The position numbers and the translations under genes were made by a program. A DNA stretch of 64,000 nucleotides. It comes from ZC4RG17 sp036259475. Lineage in GTDB: Bacteria > Actinomycetota > Acidimicrobiia > Spongiisociales > ZC4RG35. This document shows positions 16,529-24,926 of this stretch, piece by piece (the first letter of the stretch is position 1; each line of letters begins with the position of its first letter). Location of the stretch: contig DATABS010000013.1 in the NCBI GenBank assembly GCA_036259475.1, positions 52,383-116,382 of the forward strand. The letters run 5' to 3'. Below the pieces are notes generated by a model. The model saw only the letters and a program-made list of their open reading frames with translations, did not search any database and had not been told where the DNA came from.

Positions 16529-17209
16529 ATGTGTGGTCGCTTCGCCCTGACCGGCGACATCGATTTCTACCGCGGCTACTACGGCGTAGACGAGGTGACG
16601 AGCGAGTCGCTCGATCAAAGCTGGAACGTGGCTCCCACAGATGAGTCGTACGTGGTCGCCGAGAAGGATGACAAGCGCCTCCTGGGCAAGATGCCGTGGG
16701 GCCTCATTCCCTACTGGGCCGAGGACGACCGGACCATCCACATCAACGCTCGAATCGAGACCGTGGCAACCAAGCCCGCCTTCAAACGGGCGCTGTCCCG
16801 CCACCGCTGCCTGATCCCCGCCGACGGCTTCTACGAGTGGGAGCCCAAGGAAGAGGGCCGAACCCCCCACTGGGTGTATCGGGCGGACGGCCACCCGATG
16901 TCGTTCGCCGGCATATGGGCCGCCTGGAAAGACCCGGCAACCGAACAATGGACCCGGCGGTTCTCGATTCTCACCACCAAGGCGGAAGGGCCGATCGCCA
17001 CGATCCACGACCGCATGCCGGTGATCCTAGACGACGACGTGTGGGACGCCTGGCTCGACCGTGACCTCGAAGACCCCCGAGCTGCTCTCGACCTGATCCA
17101 GCTTCTGGACCCGGACCTCATCATGGAACACGCCGTCTCCTCCCAGGTCAACAGCGTCCGCAACAACTCCCCCGACCTGACCACCCCAACCAAAGAAACC
17201 CTCTTCTAG
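16529..17209 (+). CDS. SRAP-family protein (YedK/HMCES)
   Basis: 226 residues. Binds abasic sites in single-stranded DNA and traps them as a thiazolidine link through Cys2, shielding replication forks. Key residues seen: MCGRFA with Cys2, the Asn in WNVAPT, Glu in GFYEWEP (about 109-115) and His in IHDRMPVIL (about 158-166). Starts 21 nt after otsA on the same strand, without a clear ribosome-binding site. Confidence 0.93.
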   Translation: MCGRFALTGDIDFYRGYYGVDEVTSESLDQSWNVAPTDESYVVAEKDDKRLLGKMPWGLIPYWAEDDRTIHINARIETVATKPAFKRALSRHRCLIPADGFYEWEPKEEGRTPHWVYRADGHPMSFAGIWAAWKDPATEQWTRRFSILTTKAEGPIATIHDRMPVILDDDVWDAWLDRDLEDPRAALDLIQLLDPDLIMEHAVSSQVNSVRNNSPDLTTPTKETLF

Positions 17210-17223
17210 ATCCCCCGAGTTTT

Positions 17224-17296
17224 GTCCGCCACGTCGAAAGTGTTTTGCTCCTTTGTTCCCACGACAACGGTGTTTGTCCCCCACGACGAAGGAGTG
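17224..17296 (+). repeat. Three imperfect direct repeats, 21-23 nt
   Basis: Variants of TTTGTCCCCCACGACGAAGG: one starting about 17221 (with CGCCACGTCGAAAGTG), one about 17252 (with CCCACGACAACGGTG) and one at 17273. The third runs into the left arm of the palindromic element. Their spacing is 31 and 21 nt. Confidence 0.45.
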
Positions 17297-17470
17297 GGGG
17301 AAGGGACCCCGCTGGCGGAGCGCTAGCGGAGCCAGTGGGGTAGGGGGGAAACCACATTGAACCCGTCTTACAGGTGATTCGACGGGTTCGCCGTTGTTCC
17401 CCCCTACCTCCGAGTCGCCCTGGGGGGCGCCTCGCAGGGACCTTCCCCCAACTTCGTTGGGGGACGAACA
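17271..17470. repeat. 200-bp palindromic element with nested inverted repeats
   Basis: The ends are inverted copies of about 28 nt: TGTTTGTCCCCCA...TGGGGGAAGG at the left and its reverse complement with TGTTCGTCCCCCA at the right, each arm itself a hairpin. Nested inside: TAGGGGGGAA (17341-17350) with TTCCCCCCTA (17398 on), GAACCCGTC with GACGGGTTC (about 17359-17389), and CCCCGCTGGC with GCCAGTGGGG (about 17307-17340). It has no ORF. Shape suggests a REP- or MITE-like element. Confidence 0.6.
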
Positions 17471-17478
17471 TTTCTTGG

Positions 17479-17832
17479 CTACAACTCATCCGGAGGGATG
17501 TGGCTCGCGACCGTAATGAGGACCATCTCCAGATTCCCTAGAACCTCGTTGTTCCAGAATCTCATCACCACAAACCCTTGATCTTCCAGCCAGCGGGTCC
17601 GCACGTCGTCGTAGACGCTTTCGAGATGCTGGCTCCCGTCAATCTCGAGGATCCAACGGTGTCGCATACAGACGAAGTCGACGATGTAGGGGCCGATTAC
17701 ATGTTGGCGGCGGAAGCGGCAGTGGAGCTGACGGCCTCGGAGCTGGTTCCACACGACCGTCTCTGCCTCTGTCATCGCCCGTCGCAGGCGCCGGGCGCGC
17801 TCAGTTCGAAGCGGAGACTTTCTTCTTGCCAC
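17479..17832 (-). CDS. DUF559 nuclease-fold protein (Vsr-related)
   Basis: 117 residues from GTG 17832. Core: AETVVWNQLRGRQL, FRRQHVIGPYIVDFVCMRHR (about 42-61), LEIDGSQH (about 63-70) and GFVVMRFWNNEVL. The Asp of IVDF, the Glu-Ile-Asp and Gln-His are the restriction-endonuclease-like active-site positions. Family members resemble very-short-patch repair nucleases, but the function is mostly unknown. The frame stays open further upstream but would then overlap the phosphatase gene on the other strand. Its 3' end abuts the palindromic element. Confidence 0.85.
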   Translation of the reverse strand: MARRKSPLRTERARRLRRAMTEAETVVWNQLRGRQLHCRFRRQHVIGPYIVDFVCMRHRWILEIDGSQHLESVYDDVRTRWLEDQGFVVMRFWNNEVLGNLEMVLITVASHIPPDEL

Positions 17833-17885
17833 CCAGCCAATGTCGCACTTGGCTGTGACACGGCTGTCGCCGGTAGCCTGCGGGG

Positions 17886-18497
17886 GTGGCTCGGTTGCTT
17901 CTCGTTCGGCATGCACCTACTCCGGAAACCGGAACCAAGCTGACCGGCCGCCTACCGGGTGTCGGGCTCGGGGACACCGGGCGCCGGGCCGCGCAGCGGA
18001 CGGCGGAGCGCCTCAGCGACCTGAAACTCGCCGCCGTCTACGCCTCACCGATCGAGCGGACGTGGGAGACCGCGGCGATAATCGCCGCCCCTCACGGGCT
18101 TCAGCCGGTATCCGAAGAGGGGCTCGTCGAAGTGGACTATGGCAAGTGGTCAGGCCGCTCGCTCAAGTCGCTGAGCCAACTGAAGGCGTGGTGGACCGTC
18201 CAGGTGACACCGTCGCGAATGACCTTTCCGGAAGGTGAGAGCCTGGCGGCGGCACAGCACCGGGCGGTGGAGGCGTGCGAGCGTCTGGCAGCTGCCCACG
18301 GCAAGGAAACCATCGCGTTGGTGAGCCACTCCGACATCATCCAGTCGATCGTCAGCCACTATCTGGGCCAGCCACTTGACCTGTTCTCCCGCATCGTGAT
18401 ATCGCCGACATCGGTTACCGTCGTCGATGTGCCCCGTCAGGGGATACCGCGGGTGATGGCGGTCAATACCACCGGAGCGGAAGGATCGTGGCGATGA
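17886..18497 (+). CDS. Histidine phosphatase, MSMEG_4193-type phosphomutase
   Basis: 203 residues. Catalytic LLVRHAPT (about 4-11), substrate Arg/Glu in SPIERTWETA (about 54-63) and second His in ALVSHSDII (about 142-150), the phosphoglycerate-mutase superfamily core. The GTG follows TAGCCT by 6 nt, so the mRNA is likely leaderless. First gene of the trio with DUF3090 (10-nt overlap) and SCO1664, a set conserved in actinobacteria, often beside mshC of mycothiol synthesis. Substrate unknown. Confidence 0.9.
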   Translation: MARLLLVRHAPTPETGTKLTGRLPGVGLGDTGRRAAQRTAERLSDLKLAAVYASPIERTWETAAIIAAPHGLQPVSEEGLVEVDYGKWSGRSLKSLSQLKAWWTVQVTPSRMTFPEGESLAAAQHRAVEACERLAAAHGKETIALVSHSDIIQSIVSHYLGQPLDLFSRIVISPTSVTVVDVPRQGIPRVMAVNTTGAEGSWR

Positions 18498-18988
18498 GAG
18501 ACCTGGGACCGGCCGAGGAGTTCGTGGCGGGTGCTCTCGGTGAGCCGGGTGAACGCCACTTCTATATCCAGGTCACCGCCGCCGGTGAGACGGTGTGGCT
18601 CCACGCCGAAAAGCAACAGGTCGCCACCCTCAGCTCCCAGTGCCTCGCGCTCCTCGCCGCCTCCGACATAACGCCTGACTCCGCCGCCGTCGCCAAGCTG
18701 AAGGACGAACTGGCGGTGCGAGAACCAGAAGTGGAGCTGTTCCCCGTCGGGGACATCCAGGTGGCTGTACTCGAGTCGGAGCTGATCGCCATCGTCATCT
18801 CCGCCCCGGAGGGTGAAGCCGACGACGACTCCATCCGCTTCCTCGTCGCCCCCGAGCAGGTCCAGGCCATGGCCGAGGTGGGACTCGAGGTGGTAGCCGC
18901 CGGCCGCCCCATCTGCCCGCATTGCCATCTCCCCGAGGATCCGCTCGGTCACCGGTGTCCGGCGACCAACGGTCATTTTCCAGCCTGA
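18488..18988 (+). CDS. DUF3090 family protein
   Basis: 166 residues, overlapping the phosphomutase by 10 nt. Typical DUF3090 features: start with LGPAEEFVAGALGEPGERHF (about 5-24), KQQVATLSSQC, and a C-terminal zinc-ribbon-like end GRPICPHCHLPEDPLGHRCP (about 139-158) with three or four Cys/His. Function unknown; always found in the same cluster, so it probably acts with its neighbours. Confidence 0.9.
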   Translation: MAMRDLGPAEEFVAGALGEPGERHFYIQVTAAGETVWLHAEKQQVATLSSQCLALLAASDITPDSAAVAKLKDELAVREPEVELFPVGDIQVAVLESELIAIVISAPEGEADDDSIRFLVAPEQVQAMAEVGLEVVAAGRPICPHCHLPEDPLGHRCPATNGHFPA

Positions 18989-19009
18989 GTCGTCCGTTAG
19001 CCTCTCGCC

Positions 19010-19687
19010 GTGGAGCGAACGGATCCGTCATACGTCGTACTGGTGTCAGTCGATGGCGTGTTCAATGACGCCTCCAACGCCACCCTCCTCGCTCGGGACC
19101 GGGAGGGGACCCGCTGGGTATACAAACCCGATGAAGGGGAGCGCCCACTGTGGGACTTTCCCACCGGCACTCTCTCGCGCCGGGAGATCGCGTGTTTTCG
19201 AGTCTCACGAGCTGCCGGCTTGGACGTCGTCCCTGAGACGCTCCTCGCCGAGGGCCCATACGGAGCCGGATCGGCCCAGCGATTCCTCGATCAGGATCTG
19301 ACCTGGGATCCCCGCCCGCTGATCGTCGCGGCCGACGATCGACTCTGGCCAGTGGCAGTTCTCGACCTGATCGTCAACAACGCCGACCGAAAGATCGGAC
19401 ACCTGCTAAGACAGCCGGAGGACGATCGGATATGGGCCATCGACAACGGGCTCAGCTTCCACACCGACGACAAGCTCCGCACGGTGCTCTGGTCGTTCGC
19501 CGGCCAGCCGATTCCTCAACCGATCATCGGGCGTCTCGACGCCGATCAGATGACCCTCGCGGTGGGCGACCTCCTGGCGCCGGCGGAAGTGGAGGCCACC
19601 GCAGTCCGGGTCTCGCATCTCCTGGATGATCCCGTCCATCCCTTGCCCCCCTCGGACCGTCCGCCTATGCCCTGGCCGTTGTGGTGA
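19010..19687 (+). CDS. SCO1664-family protein (PI3/4-kinase-like fold)
   Basis: 225 residues. Kinase-like marks: VYKPDEGERPLWDFP (about 41-55, ATP loop Lys), LDLIVNNADRKIGHLL (about 117-132, catalytic-loop Asp) and WAIDNGLSFH (about 141-150, metal Asp). GTG 19010 is 6 nt after TAGCCT, indicating a leaderless mRNA. Third member of the cluster; the cysteine ligase mshC often found next is not within this window. Confidence 0.88.
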   Translation: MERTDPSYVVLVSVDGVFNDASNATLLARDREGTRWVYKPDEGERPLWDFPTGTLSRREIACFRVSRAAGLDVVPETLLAEGPYGAGSAQRFLDQDLTWDPRPLIVAADDRLWPVAVLDLIVNNADRKIGHLLRQPEDDRIWAIDNGLSFHTDDKLRTVLWSFAGQPIPQPIIGRLDADQMTLAVGDLLAPAEVEATAVRVSHLLDDPVHPLPPSDRPPMPWPLW

Positions 19688-19770
19688 ACTTCCAGACAGA
19701 AGGAATCCACCGCATTACGATACTTATCGTTCGTAGGCAATCCGTCACACGACGGAGGAGAGGAAGAGAA

Positions 19771-20040
19771 ATGGGAATCATCTGGACGATCATCGTGGGG
19801 TTGATCGTGGGGGCGATCGCTCGCCTCCTCGTACCCGGCAGAGATCCCCTTGGCTGGATTGCCACCATCCTGCTCGGAATCGGTGGCGCCATCCTGGGTA
19901 GCTTCGTAGCGAGCCTCTTCGACGACTCGGAGGGCGTCTCCATCGACGTGGTGAACACCGGCCTGTGGGGATGGATCCTGTCGATCCTTGGGGCCATCGT
20001 TCTGGTCCTCATCTATCGCCAGATGAAGGTCCGCACCTAA
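19771..20040 (+). CDS. GlsB/YeaQ/YmgE-family stress membrane protein
   Basis: 89 residues, three transmembrane segments (about 2-21, 27-47, 64-84). Signature GLIVGAIARLLVPGRDPLGW and a glycine-zipper second helix. The ATG has a purine-rich GGAGGAGAGGAAGAG upstream, stronger than its neighbours. Transglycosylase-associated small proteins of this type rise under general stress. Followed by a strong terminator. Confidence 0.9.
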   Translation: MGIIWTIIVGLIVGAIARLLVPGRDPLGWIATILLGIGGAILGSFVASLFDDSEGVSIDVVNTGLWGWILSILGAIVLVLIYRQMKVRT

Positions 20041-20063
20041 TACTCCCACGATTAACCTGACGG

Positions 20064-20089
20064 AGCCCGAACCCGCAAGGGTTCGGGCT
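20064..20089 (+). terminator. Rho-independent terminator after the stress protein gene
   Basis: AGCCCGAACCC and GGGTTCGGGCT form an 11-bp perfect stem with a GCAA loop, followed by CTTCTATTT. Confidence 0.9.
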
Positions 20090-20116
20090 CTTCTATTTCG
20101 AGCCGATAACGGTCCC

Positions 20117-21760
20117 ATGGTCCCACCCTGGTTGCGATGGCGTTGGATGGCCCTGATGAGCCTGTCGGCGCTCGCCGTGTCGGGATGCGCCGCCACCGCC
20201 GTGGCACCCTCCGTGCCCCTCCTGGCCGACGCCGAAGACAAAGCGACGGCAACGTCGTTGCAGAAGGCGACGACGCTCCCACCCACCACCACCACCACGA
20301 CGACTCAGCCCGCTCCTACGATCACCACGACAACCGCGCCGCCGGCTCCCCCGACTGCCATCGTGCGGGCGTGTCCCCATCCTGAAGCCACTCCCCCGCC
20401 GGTCGGAGGCGAACCCGTCAGCGCCTCGGTGGCGGTGACTCACTCCATCATCTGCGGTACCACCGACATCGTCGTGGCGACAGCGGAGGAGGCCGATGGG
20501 CTCCCCAGCCGGATGGCTGCGACGATCGGCGCGCCGCTTGTCTACGCCTCAACGGAAAGGCCCTACGATCCCGCCCGCCTCGGAGCAGCCCGCGTCTGGA
20601 CGACCGATGCGGCCTTGGTCACCGCCGGAAGCCATGCGATCCTCCCTCTGGCAGATCAGACAACGGAGGAGATTCCCTACCTCGTCGCCTCGGTCGACAA
20701 AGGCGTCGTAACGAAGGAAGCCGTGGGGGCGTCGATCGAAGCGGCGTCAGAGGCCCCCACGCTCGTGGTGGTATCCCCACAACAGCCGCAATTGGCCGCC
20801 AGCGCCGCGGCTGCGGCCGCCGCGGTCGACGGCACAACGGTATGGTCCGCGCCGGGCGACATGCGACGCCGACGTAGCTTGGCTTCGCTGGCGGAGAACT
20901 CAGCTGGACGGTTTCTCGTCGGCGACTTCTCCTTGGCCTCCTCCTGGCAGCTCGACGTGCTCGCCGCCGGCAAGCAACTCCCCGGCGGAGGACAGGTCCT
21001 CTTCCCGGACAAGCGCCTCGTCGCGTTGTATGGGCATCCGCAGACCTCGGTGCTGGGCGTCCTCGGTGAGCAACCCGTGGCCGAGGCGGTCACCCGCGCC
21101 GCCGACCTGGCCGCTCCCTACGGCACCGACGACGTGCCGGCAATTCCGACGTTCGAGCTGATCGCCACCACTGCCTCGTCCCGACCGGGCGAGGATGGGG
21201 ACTACTCGGCGGAGCTGTCGGTGGACGAGCTTCGGCCTTGGGTGGAGATGGCGGCCGAAGCAGGGCTCTACGTGGTGCTCGATCTCCAGCCCGGCCGGAC
21301 TGACTTCCTCACGCAGGCCAAGCGATATGAGGAACTCCTCAGGCTCCCCCACGTTGGCCTGGCCCTCGACCCGGAATGGCGCCTGGGACCGGACCAGTTC
21401 CACCTCCGCCAGATCGGCTCCGTCTCGGCCGGCGAGGTCAACACTGTGGTGAGCTGGCTCGCCGACCTCGTCAGGAGGGAGCGACTTCCCCAGAAGCTGC
21501 TCCTCGTCCACCAGTTCAAGTTGTCGATGATCTCCGAGCGGGACCAGATCGAGACACCATCCGAACTCGCCGTGGTGATCCAAATGGACGGACAAGGCCC
21601 GCTCGGAACCAAGAACGCCACGTGGGACACGCTGGTCGCGGCCGGGAACAACGGCTGGGGGTGGGGTTGGAAGAACTTCTACGACGAGGATTCGCCCACA
21701 CCGACCCCGCAACATGTGATGGGGCTCGACCCATTGCCGGTCTTCGTCAGCTACCAGTGA
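20117..21760 (+). CDS. Lipoprotein with Thr-rich linker and barrel-like C-terminal domain
   Basis: 547 residues. Signal peptide ends with lipobox AVSGC (about 20-24); a Pro/Thr linker follows (about 53-85). The next part (about 115-330) has repeating A/V-rich strands such as GAPLVYASTERPYDPARLG that resemble cell-wall-binding repeat 2 domains. The C-terminal part (about 375-547) looks like a TIM-barrel: VVLDLQPGRTDFL, VGLALDPEWRLGPDQF with acidic residues at strand ends, and WGWGWKNFYDED. It may bind or act on cell-wall glycans. No exact family named. Confidence 0.65.
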   Translation: MVPPWLRWRWMALMSLSALAVSGCAATAVAPSVPLLADAEDKATATSLQKATTLPPTTTTTTTQPAPTITTTTAPPAPPTAIVRACPHPEATPPPVGGEPVSASVAVTHSIICGTTDIVVATAEEADGLPSRMAATIGAPLVYASTERPYDPARLGAARVWTTDAALVTAGSHAILPLADQTTEEIPYLVASVDKGVVTKEAVGASIEAASEAPTLVVVSPQQPQLAASAAAAAAAVDGTTVWSAPGDMRRRRSLASLAENSAGRFLVGDFSLASSWQLDVLAAGKQLPGGGQVLFPDKRLVALYGHPQTSVLGVLGEQPVAEAVTRAADLAAPYGTDDVPAIPTFELIATTASSRPGEDGDYSAELSVDELRPWVEMAAEAGLYVVLDLQPGRTDFLTQAKRYEELLRLPHVGLALDPEWRLGPDQFHLRQIGSVSAGEVNTVVSWLADLVRRERLPQKLLLVHQFKLSMISERDQIETPSELAVVIQMDGQGPLGTKNATWDTLVAAGNNGWGWGWKNFYDEDSPTPTPQHVMGLDPLPVFVSYQ

Positions 21761-21773
21761 TGGACGGCGCTTG

Positions 21774-22655
21774 TCACCGGCCCAGCCGGCGACGATACGG
21801 GTCGTAGCCGGCCCCGCCGGTGTCGTCCCACCGACCGGTGGCAGTGCGATAGTCGGGCGTCCAGGTCGCCCGCCGAATGCTGCCGCTCGACCGGACGATG
21901 AGGCCGACCACCACGCCGAATACGAAGCCGCCGACGTGGGCGGCCCACGCCACGCCCGAGTTGGGATTGGTGAAGAACTGGGAGACGAACCAGAAGCCGA
22001 GGAGCCATTTCGCCCGCACATCGACGAGCGTGATGAAAAAGAAGAAGACCGCCGTGCGCACCGGGGCGTCGGGAAACCAGACCAGGTAGGCACCCATCAC
22101 CGCCGCGATGGCGCCGGAGGCGCCCACGACGGGGATCGTCGAGTCGAGGTTGAGGACGATGTGGGCTCCCGAGGCGAACAAACCGCCCAGCAGATAGAAC
22201 AGCAGATAGCGGACATGGCCCATGTGGTCTTCGATGTTGTTGCCGAAGATCCACAGAAACAGCAGGTTCCCCCCGAGATGGAGCAGTCCGCCATGGAGAA
22301 ACATCGACGTCAACAACGAAAGCCACACCGACTTGTCGGGGAAGATCTTGGGGCTGGTCGGCGAGCCGGCCCCGCACGCCTCGACGTCGGCACTCTGGCC
22401 GCCGAAGGTGGCCTCGATCTCGGGGATCGTCAGAGGTCGACCCTCGACCACCTCGCAGGGAATTGCGGCGTTCTCCAGCGTGAAAGCGAGCGATTCGTCG
22501 GCGAACCGGATCACTCCCTCCTCAGTTTGGACCTCCACCGCCGTCCCTCCGCCGAACGGCTGCCAGAGGAAGAACAGCCACAGGCAGACGCCTATCAGGC
22601 CCACCGTCACGAATGGCGTCCGATGGGTCGGGTTCTCATCTTTCAGCGGGAGCAC
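21774..22655 (-). CDS. Rhomboid-family intramembrane serine protease
   Basis: 293 residues, six transmembrane helices. Hallmarks: SMFLHGGLLHLGGNLLFLW (about 116-134, His and Asn), catalytic Ser in VVGASGAIAAVMG (about 176-188) and catalytic His in WAAHVGGFVFG (about 239-249). An acidic extracytoplasmic insertion (about 40-100) with Cys at 67 and 94 lies between helices 1 and 2. GTG 22655 follows TAGTCT by 8 nt. Cleaves transmembrane proteins within the membrane; substrate unknown. Convergent with the lipoprotein gene. Confidence 0.92.
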   Translation of the reverse strand: MLPLKDENPTHRTPFVTVGLIGVCLWLFFLWQPFGGGTAVEVQTEEGVIRFADESLAFTLENAAIPCEVVEGRPLTIPEIEATFGGQSADVEACGAGSPTSPKIFPDKSVWLSLLTSMFLHGGLLHLGGNLLFLWIFGNNIEDHMGHVRYLLFYLLGGLFASGAHIVLNLDSTIPVVGASGAIAAVMGAYLVWFPDAPVRTAVFFFFITLVDVRAKWLLGFWFVSQFFTNPNSGVAWAAHVGGFVFGVVVGLIVRSSGSIRRATWTPDYRTATGRWDDTGGAGYDPYRRRLGR

Positions 22656-22731
22656 GTCACGTGAGACTACGGCAAACAGGGAGGCTGCGCCGAGCCTCTA
22701 GAGTCGGTCGAGTCACATACCGGAGGTCTAC

Positions 22732-23715
22732 TTGACGCAGTTCGCCTACTTCTGCGGCCATGAGCAGTTTCAACCCGAGGAGCTCGTCCACCATGCCGTT
22801 CTGGCCGAGGAAGCCGGATTCGACATGGTCGTCGTATCGGAACACTTTCATCCTTGGGTCGACGACGATTCAGCCGCCGGGTTCGCTTTCTCGACCATCG
22901 GAGCCATGGCCCAGGCGACGGAACGGATCGAGTTCACGACCGGCGTGACGACACCGCTCTTCCGATTCCATCCCGCCGTGGTTGCCCAGGCCGCCGCCAC
23001 CCTGGACCGCCTTTCGGGCGGCCGATTCAGACTCGGGGTGGGGACCGGTGAGAACATAAACGAAGGCCCCTTGGGATACGACTTCCCGGCTTACAAGGAG
23101 CGCAACGCCCGCATGACTGAAGCGCTGGAGATAATGCGGCGGCTCCTCGATGGCGAAAAGCTGACGTTCGAGGGTGACTACTACCAGACCGACCGGGCGA
23201 AGCTCTACTCGCCTCCGGTACAAGAGCACCTGCCCATCTACCTGGCGGCCGGTGGCCCCAAGTCGGCCACTCTCGCCGGACAGAGGGCGGACGGCGTCAT
23301 CACCTCGGTGAAGGTGCCAGGAGACACCCTGGAAAAGGTGGTGGAACCTCTCAACGAGGCGGCGACGGAGGCTGGTCATCCTGCGCCGACGGTTCTCGCC
23401 ACCCGCTGGTCGATCTGGGCGGAGACGGAGAACGAAGCCTGGCAGGCGCTCACGTCATGGCGCGGGCTTCGTGCCCCCGGCCGTTTGGAGGCGGTGGATC
23501 CCCAGACGCTGCGGGAACGAGCCGATGAGATGCCCCGTGAAGAGGTCCTCGAGCGCTACTCGCGGGTCACGACGCCGCAGGACATCGTCGACATCTACCG
23601 GCCGCTGATCGGCGAGCTGGGAGCCGACATAGTCACCTTCCAGATGGTCGCCCTCGACCAGGAGCGGTTGATCACCAGCCTGGGCACTCAGGTCCTCCCC
23701 GCATTGAGGGACTAG
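22732..23715 (+). CDS. F420-dependent LLM-class oxidoreductase (TIGR03557-like)
   Basis: 327 residues. Luciferase-like monooxygenase barrel: EEAGFDMVVVSEHFHPWVD (about 25-43), TGVTTPLFRFHPAVVAQAAA, LGVGTGENINEGPLG (about 102-116) and YLAAGGPKSATLAGQRADGV (about 166-185). The ENINE motif and start FAYFCGHEQ match the group near F420-dependent glucose-6-phosphate dehydrogenase. The start is TTG with GGAGG 6 nt before. F420 use is inferred from the family. Overlaps the next gene end-to-end by 4 nt. Confidence 0.88.
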   Translation: MTQFAYFCGHEQFQPEELVHHAVLAEEAGFDMVVVSEHFHPWVDDDSAAGFAFSTIGAMAQATERIEFTTGVTTPLFRFHPAVVAQAAATLDRLSGGRFRLGVGTGENINEGPLGYDFPAYKERNARMTEALEIMRRLLDGEKLTFEGDYYQTDRAKLYSPPVQEHLPIYLAAGGPKSATLAGQRADGVITSVKVPGDTLEKVVEPLNEAATEAGHPAPTVLATRWSIWAETENEAWQALTSWRGLRAPGRLEAVDPQTLRERADEMPREEVLERYSRVTTPQDIVDIYRPLIGELGADIVTFQMVALDQERLITSLGTQVLPALRD

Positions 23716-24380
23716 CCGGCGCGGGTGACCCGTTCGATCAGGGCGAGAAGCGATTGGTGGGCTGACGCTTCCAGATCCGGGTTGCGCGCCGCCAATTGGA
23801 GGGAGGAAGCCGACTCGTTGAGCATTCCGACGACGGTCGCCGCATGAGAGTTGGCGGACGACAAGAGCGCCTCGACGCGGGGAACGAGACGTTCGGCAAC
23901 GATGTGGCCGAAGGTCGCCATCAGGTCGATCTTCCAGTTCCCGTTGCGACGGAGGTAGAACACCCGCTCGGCCTCCGGCGTGACCACGCTGACCGCAACG
24001 TACTCCTCCCCGCCCTCTTGGAGTGTCTCCCCCGCTTCGATGGTCGCCTCGGCCAAGCTGAACTCGGGTTCCAGCGTCTGGGCGAAGCCCGACCAGAAGT
24101 TCGCCGCGACGGCGTCGGGGTCGTCTCCGATGGCCTCTACCACTTCGGTGGGGTTGGCTCCCTCCGCCAGCACCAGCAACCCCGCTTGCTCGGCATCGGT
24201 TATCGAGGGCGTGTCCTCGAAGCGGCCCTCGTTGATCGCCTCGAGCAGCGCCCTCACTACCTCGGTCGGCTCGAGATCCTCGGGAATCGTCGTTTCCAGA
24301 ACGGCGGCGTCGCCCCGACAAGCAGCCAGCAGGGAGATCAGTGCCGCGAGCACCACAAGAGGTCGTCGGAGAGTCGACAT
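23712..24380 (-). CDS. Hypothetical lipoprotein
   Basis: 222 residues; signal peptide with lipobox LAAC (about 18-21). The rest is an acidic alpha/beta domain with helix-rich N-terminus (PTEVVRALLEAINEGRFE) and a strand region ERVFYLRRNGNWKIDLMATF, the look of an NTF2-like or DUF4878-type fold. No catalytic residues seen. It ends with a helical bundle. Anchored to the outer face of the membrane; function unknown. Confidence 0.7.
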   Translation of the reverse strand: MSTLRRPLVVLAALISLLAACRGDAAVLETTIPEDLEPTEVVRALLEAINEGRFEDTPSITDAEQAGLLVLAEGANPTEVVEAIGDDPDAVAANFWSGFAQTLEPEFSLAEATIEAGETLQEGGEEYVAVSVVTPEAERVFYLRRNGNWKIDLMATFGHIVAERLVPRVEALLSSANSHAATVVGMLNESASSLQLAARNPDLEASAHQSLLALIERVTRAG

Positions 24381-24393
24381 CGGTCGGGACAAC

Positions 24394-24924
24394 TTAGCCC
24401 TGGTCGGTCCGCTTCCCGAGACGCCCCGTCTCGACCAGGCGGGCGCGGCCCTCGCTCTGTGACAGGCCCGTCGAGTAGGCCAGCCACCCCAGATAAGCGA
24501 CGCCGATCACTTCGAGGATCCACCTCCACGGATCGGAGGCGGCGCGTTGGATGGCTCCTTCCCAGAATGATCCACCTGATTGGCCGACGAGTTCCCAGCC
24601 GAACGCCGGCCACAGAAACACCCTGCCATAAACCCACATCCCATCGACGAGGAGGTGGAGAAGCCAGGCGACGACTAAAGCCATCCAGGCTCGCCGGCGC
24701 CGACCTCGCCGGATGCTGGCCATGACGACGACGCCCGCCAACGCCGGCATCGCCAGACTGTGGCCCCAAAACTCGGCGGTCTGGGTGCCCAGAATCGTCG
24801 CCGCCGCCATGTCGATCACGTCGGGAGCGACGGCACCCAATGCCAGGAAGCGAACATCGACCTTTGGATCGCGAAAGATCCACCGAAAGAGGAACGTGAT
24901 CGAGGCGAGGTGCCAGACGAGCAC
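24394..24924 (-). CDS. Membrane protein resembling metal-dependent hydrolase (DUF457/YdjM-like)
   Basis: 176 residues, four to five hydrophobic segments. GAVAPDVIDM near residue 30-39, a His in WGHSLAMP (about 53-60) and LLHLLVDGMW (about 88-97) form the His/Asp pattern of the YdjM-like membrane hydrolases. The GTG is 2 nt beyond the stop of the zinc-ribbon gene, so it is probably cotranscribed with it. Substrate unknown. Confidence 0.55.
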   Translation of the reverse strand: MLVWHLASITFLFRWIFRDPKVDVRFLALGAVAPDVIDMAAATILGTQTAEFWGHSLAMPALAGVVVMASIRRGRRRRAWMALVVAWLLHLLVDGMWVYGRVFLWPAFGWELVGQSGGSFWEGAIQRAASDPWRWILEVIGVAYLGWLAYSTGLSQSEGRARLVETGRLGKRTDQG

Positions 24925-24926
24925 CT

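Noticed and set aside
17359..17389. CTTACAGG in the palindromic element as a third rnpB tail
   Set aside because: Only 8 nt match the rnpB end, and it is the loop of a GAACCCGTC/GACGGGTTC hairpin.
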